Assembly: GCA_031291905.1 (NCBI GenBank)
Contig: JARLIC010000018.1
Coordinates: 1-8,153, forward strand
Length of the DNA stretch: 8,153 nt
Direction of reading: 5' to 3'
Source: Minisyncoccota bacterium
GTDB taxonomy: Bacteria; Patescibacteriota; Minisyncoccia; UBA6257; 2-01-FULL-56-20
The notes under the pieces were generated by a model that saw only the letters and a list, made by a program, of their open reading frames with translations, was not told the DNA's origin and searched no databases. Made by a program: the position numbers and the translations under genes. Of the stretch, positions 1-5,453 are shown piece after piece; position 1 is the first letter of the stretch, and the number at the start of each line of letters is the position of its first letter.

Positions 1-1558
1 GCTCGTTCGGCATGTCCTCCATCAGCAGCAAAAGCGCATTGCGCATGTACTGCTGGAACATCGGTCCCATCGATTCCTGATCGAACAGCTTATCGAAGAT
101 GCTCTGCATCTCGTTCACAATGAACGTTTTTTCCTCCGGCCGGTCGAAATTGAAATCGAGCATGTTCAAGCCGAGCGGCCGCGAGAGATCGCCGGGATTG
201 AAATAGATCACGTCGTCGAGGCGCTCCTTCGGTACGAACCCGAGCGCGTTCTCCACAAGGTCGCCGTGCGGATCGATGATCGCCACACCCTTGCCGCTCC
301 GGATATCCTCAATGATCAGATTGCCGAGCAATGTCGATTTACCGGTTCCCGTCTGGCCGACGACATACAAATGACGGCGACGGTCATCGTCCGTAAGATA
401 GACCGGCTTCGTGGTCCCGCGAAATACGCTTTCGCCGAGCAAAAGACCTTGTTTTGGGAGATTGTCCGGCGGCGCGGCCTCTTTCGATTTGAGCCACTTC
501 ACGCGCGGCGTTTCGGTGGACGAGATGGGAAGGTGGTAGATGCTCGCGATCTCCTCGGCGGAAAGCGTCATCTTGTTGCCTTCGTCGAACATGCGATAGA
601 TGAACTTCCCGATGAGTCCTTTCGGATTGCGGGGCTTCACGATGCGGAACCCGTTGCGCATCGGACTCGCGAACTGGCTGAATCCCGAGCCAAGACCGTT
701 CAGGATATCGTCCGCCTGGAACTGCGATCCCGCACTCGCCACGAGCCGTACGTTCACGTCGAAGAGCGGCTTTGCCGCCTTCGCGGTGAGCGCCTTGATC
801 GCCTCGTCATCCACCACCTTTTCCTTTTCGCGCTTTGCCGCATCCTTCTCGGGATCAAAACTGCCGAGAGTCTTCGCGGCGTCCGAAAGCCCCATCGAAA
901 CGCCCGACTTGAATATATCCTCGAGCTTCTCGCCGCGTTTCAGGAATTCGATGTAGCGATGGATCACCTTCTTCGAGTCCTTGAAGGCCGGACGGACCAA
1001 TAGCTGGAGCGATGCGCCCTCGCCGATCTCGTTGATCTTCGCGAATGCGCCCACGATCGATTCGAACGAATCGACGCCGAGCTCGACATAGGTGCGGATC
1101 GGCAACGCGTAATTCTCCTTCTCCGTCACATATGCCGCGACCGTCGCGCCGTGCACGTTGAAGATGTTAAAGTCGTCGCGCACCGGTTCCACGCTCGCGC
1201 CGTTCCAGAGACCCTGGATCTGCTTCATGGCGGTCTCCGAAGAGAGCTTCGGTACGCCTATATAAAAATGGATCTCCTCGCCCACGTGCGGCACCGCGAC
1301 CTCGAACGCGACCGGCTTCTTGAGCGATGCCAGGCTGCCGAGCAGCTGCTCGAAATGCGCGAGTTCGGATTTGAAATCGTTGCCCTCGGTACCGCCGTTC
1401 TTGTCGTCCGCCGCGGTCCTGGGCACCTTGATGAGAAAAAGGGACGTCTGGAGCGAATCGGCAAACCGACGCCGCACGATCAGGCGGACGATGAAATATG
1501 CCGCAACCCCGCACGCAATGCCGATAACGACGACGAGGAATATCAAAAGCGCGCTCAT
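1..1558 (-). CDS. Type IV secretion/conjugation-type ATPase (VirD4/VirB4/HerA-like), 3' end cut by window
   Basis: My translation of the minus strand from the ATG at 1558 is open for 519 codons and leaves the window without a stop. Residues about 3-28 form one hydrophobic segment followed by basic residues (RLIVRRR), so the protein is probably inner-membrane anchored with its bulk in the cytoplasm. Residues about 40-390 are a large soluble region I cannot assign to a named fold. A clear Walker A, GQTGTGKST, lies at 401-409. It is followed by VAIIDPHGD (Asp429), the strand plus DPHGD signature of DUF87/HerA- and VirD4-type pumping ATPases. The C-terminal half of the ATPase domain is missing. 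Family members couple ATP hydrolysis to DNA or protein movement through a secretion channel; the substrate here is unknown. The start has no Shine-Dalgarno but follows an extended -10 box by a few bases. The 148-residue gene lies 34 bases upstream. Family assignment is strong; whether it is a coupling protein, a VirB4 type or a DNA pump is not settled. Confidence 0.85.
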   Translation of the reverse strand, partial: MSALLIFLVVVIGIACGVAAYFIVRLIVRRRFADSLQTSLFLIKVPRTAADDKNGGTEGNDFKSELAHFEQLLGSLASLKKPVAFEVAVPHVGEEIHFYIGVPKLSSETAMKQIQGLWNGASVEPVRDDFNIFNVHGATVAAYVTEKENYALPIRTYVELGVDSFESIVGAFAKINEIGEGASLQLLVRPAFKDSKKVIHRYIEFLKRGEKLEDIFKSGVSMGLSDAAKTLGSFDPEKDAAKREKEKVVDDEAIKALTAKAAKPLFDVNVRLVASAGSQFQADDILNGLGSGFSQFASPMRNGFRIVKPRNPKGLIGKFIYRMFDEGNKMTLSAEEIASIYHLPISSTETPRVKWLKSKEAAPPDNLPKQGLLLGESVFRGTTKPVYLTDDDRRRHLYVVGQTGTGKSTLLGNLIIEDIRSGKGVAIIDPHGDLVENALGFVPKERLDDVIYFNPGDLSRPLGLNMLDFNFDRPEEKTFIVNEMQSIFDKLFDQESMGPMFQQYMRNALLLLMEDMPNE

Positions 1559-1569
1559 TTGTTTATTTA

Positions 1570-1578
1570 ATTGTAGCA
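1570..1578 (-). promoter_or_regulatory. Extended -10 box upstream of the ATPase gene
   Basis: Read on the minus strand, TGC followed by TACAAT (1575-1570) matches an extended -10 element. I see no good -35 at the normal distance; positions 1593-1598 read AAATAG. A start seven bases past the box would fall near 1563, leaving about five bases before the ATG at 1558. The ATPase gene could therefore be transcribed on its own with a nearly leaderless message, as well as by read-through from the 148-residue gene. This is inference from a short motif. Confidence 0.4.
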
Positions 1579-1592
1579 CACCGGAACCCTTC

Positions 1593-2039
1593 CTATTTCA
1601 CGATGCCCCTCTTCTGCAGTTCGGGATACAGCTTTCCCGCGAGCGCGTCATGGAACGCATCCTGTACGAAGTACGGCGACTTTCCGGATTCGGTAAGCGC
1701 CTTGCCGAGCCCCTGGGTCAGCGCAAGGTCGAGCAGATACTCTATTTCGAGCTTCACTTCGGGAGCCGCATTCTGCGCGTAATCGGGCAAGGGGCTTGCC
1801 GTATTCGGAAGCACCGGCGCGGCGGGGGCGGGGTTTTGTGCCGGCGCGGCGGACGGTTGCGGCACGGGCACAGGGGCCGACGGCCTCTCGAAATTCGGGA
1901 ATGCGCGGATCGCCTCTTTCACAAGGTCCTGCTCGCTGTAGTTCTGCTCCACCGCTTTTTCGCGGTTGTTCCTGATCCCGTCCGCGAGCGTCTTCAGGTC
2001 GGATTCGAGTGATTGCTCCATCGATGGTGTTTCGTCCAT
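1593..2039 (-). CDS. Small Pro/Ala-rich linker protein upstream of the ATPase, function unknown
   Basis: This 148-residue protein has three visible parts. Residues 1-50 are charged and probably helical. Residues about 52-93 are a low-complexity linker rich in Pro, Ala, Val and Gln. Residues 94-148 are a compact, probably helical region (EIEYLLDLAL near 98-107, DAFHDALAGKLYPEL near 127-141). There is no signal peptide or membrane segment, so it is probably cytoplasmic. I chose the ATG at 2039. The frame stays open to 2135, but that extension would translate the AT-rich repeat-like spacer and overlap the divergent gene's start. No Shine-Dalgarno is visible. The 34-base gap to the ATPase suggests co-transcription and a shared role. 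From memory, similar short proteins with a related C-terminus accompany these ATPases in Parcubacteria, but I cannot verify this. The function is unknown; an adaptor or accessory protein is a guess. Confidence 0.75.
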   Translation of the reverse strand: MDETPSMEQSLESDLKTLADGIRNNREKAVEQNYSEQDLVKEAIRAFPNFERPSAPVPVPQPSAAPAQNPAPAAPVLPNTASPLPDYAQNAAPEVKLEIEYLLDLALTQGLGKALTESGKSPYFVQDAFHDALAGKLYPELQKRGIVK

Positions 2040-2040
2040 T

Positions 2041-2106
2041 TTTTCGGAATTTCGTTTTGGAATTTGAATCCTGGTTCTTATTTGGGATTGAGCTATTTGG
2101 AAATCG
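2041..2106. repeat. AT-rich degenerate 12-14 bp periodic tract between divergent genes
   Basis: The spacer between the two divergent genes is much more AT-rich than its surroundings. It repeats a loose motif of T-runs followed by GGAATTT, GGGATT or GGAAAT. The GG dinucleotides fall near 2045, 2059, 2073, 2085 and 2099, that is every 12 to 14 bases. The clearest copies are TTCGGAATTTCG (2043-2054) and TTTTGGAATTTG (2055-2066). From memory, similar TTTGGAATTTG-type tracts occur in intergenic regions of Parcubacteria genomes. It could be a decayed tandem repeat or an AT-rich upstream element for the plus-strand promoter. Confidence 0.5.
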
Positions 2107-2111
2107 TTATT

Positions 2112-2120
2112 TGCTATAAT
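2112..2120 (+). promoter_or_regulatory. Extended -10 promoter overlapping the glycosyltransferase start
   Basis: TG, one base, then a perfect TATAAT at 2115-2120 forms an extended -10 element. No convincing -35 is present at 16-18 bases; TTGAGC at 2088 is 21 bases away. A start seven bases past the box falls at about 2127, so the in-frame ATG at 2119 would not be transcribed and the ATG at 2128 would begin the message. This box decides the start codon chosen for the glycosyltransferase. Confidence 0.65.
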
Positions 2121-2127
2121 GAATGAT

Positions 2128-3618
2128 ATGTCCAAACCACTGCGCTATACGCTGCTTGTCGGTATCCTCATTATAGCAACCTTCTTCCGCTTCTACCATC
2201 TGACCACCACGCCTCCCGGACTCTATCCCGACGAGGCGATGGACGGCAACAACGCCGTCGAGACCGCAGAGACGAACCACTTCCAAACGTTCTATATCGA
2301 GGACAATGGCCGTGAAGGGCTTTACGTGAACGTCATCGCCGCATTCCTCAAGGTGTGGCCGATCTACGAACCGTGGGTTGTCAGGCTTCCCGCCGCGATC
2401 GCGGGCGTGCTCACCGTGTGGGGCATCTATCTGCTCGTCGCGGAGCTCTTCGGCAACGGCCCCGGACTTCTCGCCTCGTTCCTCCTTGCGACGAGCTTCT
2501 GGCACATCATGTTCTCGCGCATAGGCTTCCGCGCGATCCTCGCGCCCCTGCTCATCGTCTTCGCGCTTTATTTCCTGATCAAGGCGTTCAGGTCCCTCAG
2601 TACGCGCGCATCGGTCGTCTACGCCACGCTCGCCGGCATCGTCTACTCGCTCGGCTTCTATACGTATATCGCCTACCGCGTCACGCCGCTCCTCTTCCTG
2701 CTCTTCATCCCGTTCTTCCGGACCAAGCCGGGCTTCTGGAAAAAGACCGCGCTCTTCATCGCCGTCACGTTCATCGTGGCCCTCCCGATCGGCATGTACT
2801 TCGTCCAACATCCCGCCGATTTCTTCGGCCGCACCGCGCAGATCTCCGTCACGAACGCACCGAATCCTTTGCATGACTTCGCGGTGAATGCCGCGAAGGA
2901 GGCGCTCATGTTCAATTGGCGCGGCGATTACAACTGGAGGCAGAACATAAGCGGCGCGCCGGAGCTCTTCTGGCCGGTCGGCATATTGTTCGTGCTCGGC
3001 ATTGTCGTATCCGCCTGGTCGTTATGGAAAAGCTGGCGGAAACGAAAGGATGCGGCCGCCACATCCGACATGTTCCCGTCGTTCGCGCTCCTTCTCACTT
3101 TCGCATGGATCGTCCTCGGCCTCCTTCCCGCGGCGGCGAGCGACGAGGGCATCCCGCATGCGCTCCGATCCATCATCGCGCTTCCGGCCGCGATCATCTT
3201 CGCCACCCTCGGAGGTGTATGGCTTTACGGCTTCATAAAAGAACGGTGGCACTGGCACGCCGCGCTCACCAGGTCCCTTGCGGTCGTATTCCTTGTTGCG
3301 GTCGGTATTTTCGGCTATGTGGACTACTTCACGGTATGGGCGAAGAATCCCAACGTGCCGGGCTCGTTCAACGCGGATTACGTAACGATCGGCCGGCAGA
3401 TCAACGCGTTGCCGAAAGGCACGCCGAAGTATGTGGTGGTGAACGCCGGCGGTGTCCTTGAACGGGGTATCCCAACGCCGGCGGAAACGACGATGTTCAT
3501 CACGCACTCCTTCACCGACACCGACGCTGCGGCGGCGAATATCCACTATCTGTTGCCGGACCAGGCAAACAGTATCCCCGCAGGAACACCAAGTGAGGAT
3601 GTGTTCTACATAAACTAG
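2128..3618 (+). CDS. GT39/PMT-like multi-pass membrane glycosyltransferase
   Basis: The 496-residue protein has many hydrophobic helices, including 8-22, 86-106, 113-128, 137-152, 165-182, 186-197, 206-226, 282-300, 319-334, 348-370 and 382-400. This suggests an integral membrane enzyme with roughly a dozen spans. The first extracytoplasmic loop contains PDEA (Asp35-Glu36), matching the acidic pair used for catalysis in GT39 (protein O-mannosyltransferase/ArnT) enzymes. Further GT-C features are EPWVVRLPAAIAG at 81-93, GDYNWRQN at 266-273 and GIPHALRS at 341-348. Such enzymes move a sugar from a polyprenyl-phosphate donor to protein, lipid or glycan outside the cytoplasmic membrane; donor and acceptor are unknown here. 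After the last helix there is a soluble C-terminal stretch of about 95 residues. I prefer the ATG at 2128 over the one at 2119 because of the TATAAT box at 2115-2120. It is the only plus-strand gene and ends at the bidirectional terminator. Confidence 0.85.
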   Translation: MSKPLRYTLLVGILIIATFFRFYHLTTTPPGLYPDEAMDGNNAVETAETNHFQTFYIEDNGREGLYVNVIAAFLKVWPIYEPWVVRLPAAIAGVLTVWGIYLLVAELFGNGPGLLASFLLATSFWHIMFSRIGFRAILAPLLIVFALYFLIKAFRSLSTRASVVYATLAGIVYSLGFYTYIAYRVTPLLFLLFIPFFRTKPGFWKKTALFIAVTFIVALPIGMYFVQHPADFFGRTAQISVTNAPNPLHDFAVNAAKEALMFNWRGDYNWRQNISGAPELFWPVGILFVLGIVVSAWSLWKSWRKRKDAAATSDMFPSFALLLTFAWIVLGLLPAAASDEGIPHALRSIIALPAAIIFATLGGVWLYGFIKERWHWHAALTRSLAVVFLVAVGIFGYVDYFTVWAKNPNVPGSFNADYVTIGRQINALPKGTPKYVVVNAGGVLERGIPTPAETTMFITHSFTDTDAAAANIHYLLPDQANSIPAGTPSEDVFYIN

Positions 3619-3642
3619 CCATCGCCGCCAACCAAGGCCATA

Positions 3643-3677
3643 AAAAACACCGTCCCTTCGGAACGGTGTTTTTATTT
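3643..3677. terminator. Bidirectional intrinsic terminator between convergent genes
   Basis: Positions 3643-3653 (AAAAACACCGT) pair perfectly with 3663-3673 (ACGGTGTTTTT), giving an 11-bp stem around a nine-base loop that can add two inner C-G pairs. The T-run follows the stem on the plus strand, and the A-run at 3642-3647 becomes a T-run on the minus strand. It therefore can end both the glycosyltransferase message and the rplU message, whose stop codons lie 24 and 17 bases away. Confidence 0.9.
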
Positions 3678-3690
3678 CGGGAGCCTATGC

Positions 3691-4008
3691 TTATATCTTC
3701 ACGATCTCGATCTCGGTGTAATCCTGGCGATGACCCTTTTTGCGCCGGGCGCGGGTCTTCGAGTGATATTTGAACGTGATCTTCTTTTTGCCGCGCACAT
3801 CGCCGAGGACCTTCGCCTCGAGCTTTGCGCCCGCTATGTAAGGCGTCCCCACCTTTACCGCGCCGTCCGCCGCCGCGTGCAAAAGCACGGTCTCAAAGAC
3901 CACCTTTTCGCCCTCCTTCGCATCGAGCTTCTCCACCTGGAGCTTGTCGCCCGCGGAAACCTTATATTGCTTGCCACCGGTCATGACGACCGCAAAGTCT
4001 TTTTCCAT
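3691..4008 (-). CDS. rplU: 50S ribosomal protein L21 (bL21)
   Basis: The 105-residue product has the normal length and signatures of bL21: GGKQYKVSAGD at 11-21 near the N-terminus, a beta-rich middle (VGTPYIAGAKLEAKVLGD at 53-70), and a basic C-terminal segment ending KKGHRQDYTEIEI (90-102), including the conserved GHRQ. It binds 23S rRNA in the large ribosomal subunit. It begins at the ATG at 4008 with no Shine-Dalgarno. A promoter inside the 3' end of the upstream membrane-protein gene probably drives it. The usual partner rpmA (bL27) is not downstream; the gene runs straight into the bidirectional terminator. Identification is secure. Confidence 0.97.
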   Translation of the reverse strand: MEKDFAVVMTGGKQYKVSAGDKLQVEKLDAKEGEKVVFETVLLHAAADGAVKVGTPYIAGAKLEAKVLGDVRGKKKITFKYHSKTRARRKKGHRQDYTEIEIVKI

Positions 4009-4010
4009 GG

Positions 4011-4029
4011 AATTGATATGGGTTCAATT
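4011..4029. promoter_or_regulatory. Short inverted repeat in the predicted rplU leader
   Basis: AATTGA at 4011-4016 and TCAATT at 4024-4029 form a perfect 6-bp inverted repeat with a seven-base spacer. It fills most of the predicted 22-base rplU leader, and its left arm ends three bases from the start codon. It could be a weak hairpin next to the ribosome site or a protein operator. It is AT-rich and short, so chance is a real alternative. Confidence 0.3.
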
Positions 4030-4374
4030 GACACCAAGTATAGCAGTGCACGCGATAAAAAGCAATATGGAGGCCGCCAGGGTGATCACCGCCGTTACTT
4101 TGCCCATTATGCGGTCACGGGCGTCGAGTTCGAGGGCTATCGTGAAATTGACCGCGACCACGATCACCGCAAAGATGCCCGCAAGCATCACATCGCCCGC
4201 CGTGCCGAGCTGGGTGATCCCGGCAATGTCGTTGAAGTGCAGGATGCGCGGCCCCGAACCGCCGTTGCTCCATGCGCCGAGCGCCGCGAGCGCCCATGCG
4301 AATCCGCCAAGCACGAATGCGAACGCGGCGGCGAACATCCCCGTGATCAGTTTATGATTTACGAATATGCGCAT
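4024..4374 (-). CDS. Three-helix membrane protein of unknown function
   Basis: This 116-residue protein has three clear hydrophobic segments at about 12-33, 60-83 and 91-113. Between the first and second is a hydrophilic loop with the striking stretch PRILHFNDIAGITQLG (42-57). A short charged loop, ELDARDR (82-88), joins the second and third. Topology and size suggest a small integral membrane protein with no enzymatic motif I can name. It starts 14 bases after the galT-like stop codon. AAGGA at 4390-4386, overlapping that stop, lies 11 bases before the ATG, which is a little far for a Shine-Dalgarno. The gene is probably co-transcribed with galT, and its 3' end carries the rplU promoter. I recall similar hypothetical proteins with an ILHF-type loop in Parcubacteria, but no function. 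Confidence 0.75.
   Translation of the reverse strand: MRIFVNHKLITGMFAAAFAFVLGGFAWALAALGAWSNGGSGPRILHFNDIAGITQLGTAGDVMLAGIFAVIVVAVNFTIALELDARDRIMGKVTAVITLAASILLFIACTAILGVN
4037..4065 (-). promoter_or_regulatory. Promoter of rplU inside the upstream gene
   Basis: Read on the minus strand, TTGCTT (4065-4060) and TATACT (4042-4037) are separated by exactly 17 bases. TGC directly precedes the -10, making it an extended -10. The predicted start near 4030 leaves a leader of about 22 bases before the rplU ATG. The boxes lie within the last codons of the 116-residue membrane protein gene. This supports independent transcription of rplU. Confidence 0.6.
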
Positions 4375-4388
4375 TGCGATGGGGATCC

Positions 4389-5405
4389 TTAGTGCACCTC
4401 CGGCCCCTTCCCGGGTTTCTTACCCCGCAAGACCGCGGCGGCGACATCCGGATCGACGACGTTTATGATGATGCCCGTCGAGAATTCGAAGCCCGCATCG
4501 GTCGATACCCTCGGGACCACCTCGATATGCCAGTGATGGTATCGGGATTCGCGGTCGTTGAGCGGCGTGTCGTGAATGAAGAAATTGAGGTCGGGATCGC
4601 CCAGATGCTTCTTCATGGCGCGGAGGACGGACTGCAGGAGCAATGCGACGTCGCGCATCGCTTCCGGCGGCGTCTCGCGGAACGAGGGCCAATGCCTTTT
4701 GGGAAGCACGCTCACTTCGAACGGCTTTTTCGACGCGTACGGCGCGAATGCGAACGCATGCTTGTTCTCCGCGACGATCCGTATGCCGCTCCGGCGCTCC
4801 GCTTTAATGATGTCGCATCGCACGCAGCGTCCGTGCTTTTTGAAATATTCGCGCGCGCCGCGGATCGAATGCACTGTGTGCGCGGGGATGACCGGCAGGG
4901 AAAGCACCTGATAATGCGGATGCCATATCGATGCGCCGGCGCCGGCGCCATAGTTGTAGAACGACGTGACGTACGCCGCGCTTTTGTCCCTTGCGTTCAT
5001 CTCGTGGGCCTCCCGAAACACCTCGAAGACACGTGCGGCTTCTCCGCCGCTGAGTTCCGCAAAATGCTTGTTGTGGTCGCGCGTGATCAACAGCCAATGG
5101 TTGCCGACCGCCGTGCGGAGCTGATAGATACCGTGCCTGAAGAGCGTCGAGTGTTCGCCGTTCTCTCCATACGTAAGCGCGGGGTATTTGTTCGGTACTA
5201 CCGCGATCTTCCAGTGCTCACTGTTCGGATAAACGATGACCGGAGGCCACTGCCCGTTCTTTTGAAGGTCTTCGAACGGACAGTCCTTCTTGGGTGAGGG
5301 TTTGCGGATCGTCCTCTTCTTCTGAAAGGCGTTGGGTCGCAGGGCGCGCCTCGGCGAGAGCAGTACCCAATCCCCCGAAACGATATCTTGTCTGAATTCA
5401 CTCAT
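4389..5405 (-). CDS. galT: Galactose-1-phosphate uridylyltransferase-like (GalT/HIT superfamily)
   Basis: The 338-residue protein matches the GalT family along its length. It has RQDIVSGDWVLLSPRRALRP at 5-24, the active-site triad HPHYQ at 162-166 with His164 as expected nucleophile, and a second HIT-like motif HHWHIEVVPR at 290-299. Near the C-terminus is GFEFSTGIIINVVDP. GalT exchanges UMP between UDP-glucose and galactose-1-phosphate through a uridylyl-histidine intermediate in the cytoplasm. Two motifs deviate: canonical HPHGQ has Tyr for Gly, and the usual CxxC of the first metal knuckle reads CPFE (Cys42). A CVRC pair at 194-197 may hold metal instead. The ATG at 5405 is preferred over a TTG at 5444 because family homology starts at MSEFRQDIVSGDW. 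There is no Shine-Dalgarno. It follows mrdA by 48 bases. Another nucleotidyltransferase or phosphorylase of this superfamily, such as an ADP-glucose phosphorylase type, is possible. Confidence 0.8.
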   Translation of the reverse strand: MSEFRQDIVSGDWVLLSPRRALRPNAFQKKRTIRKPSPKKDCPFEDLQKNGQWPPVIVYPNSEHWKIAVVPNKYPALTYGENGEHSTLFRHGIYQLRTAVGNHWLLITRDHNKHFAELSGGEAARVFEVFREAHEMNARDKSAAYVTSFYNYGAGAGASIWHPHYQVLSLPVIPAHTVHSIRGAREYFKKHGRCVRCDIIKAERRSGIRIVAENKHAFAFAPYASKKPFEVSVLPKRHWPSFRETPPEAMRDVALLLQSVLRAMKKHLGDPDLNFFIHDTPLNDRESRYHHWHIEVVPRVSTDAGFEFSTGIIINVVDPDVAAAVLRGKKPGKGPEVH

Positions 5406-5414
5406 TTGATAAAA

Positions 5415-5449
5415 AGGGAAGAAGGATTTAGGGAAGAAGCACAAAGGGA
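5415..5449. repeat. 15-bp tandem repeat, 2.3 copies, in the mrdA-galT gap
   Basis: AGGGAAGAAG occurs at 5415-5424 and again at 5430-5439, and AGGGA recurs at 5445-5449, all exactly 15 bases apart. On the transcribed minus strand it is a pyrimidine-rich leader just before the galT-like start. The unit is a multiple of three and stays open in the galT frame. It may be a replication-slippage product or a leader element. Confidence 0.5.
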
Positions 5450-5453
5450 CCTA

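Noticed and set aside
1258..1464. An alternating Ser-Arg repeat peptide on the minus strand
   Set aside because: It is a frame shadow within the ATPase gene, where codons such as those for FEVAVPH read as SR repeats in another frame.
2088..2093. TTGAGC as a -35 for the glycosyltransferase promoter
   Set aside because: The 21-base spacing to TATAAT is too long for a normal sigma-70-type promoter.
2040..2135. N-terminal extension of the 148-residue protein to 2135
   Set aside because: The extra 32 residues translate the AT-rich periodic spacer and overlap the start of the divergent gene; the ATG at 2039 fits better.
4374..5297. A 307-codon plus-strand open frame opposite galT
   Set aside because: Its translation is Arg-rich with no recognisable domain, and it lies fully antisense to a gene with clear GalT motifs. 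Long antisense frames are expected at this GC content.
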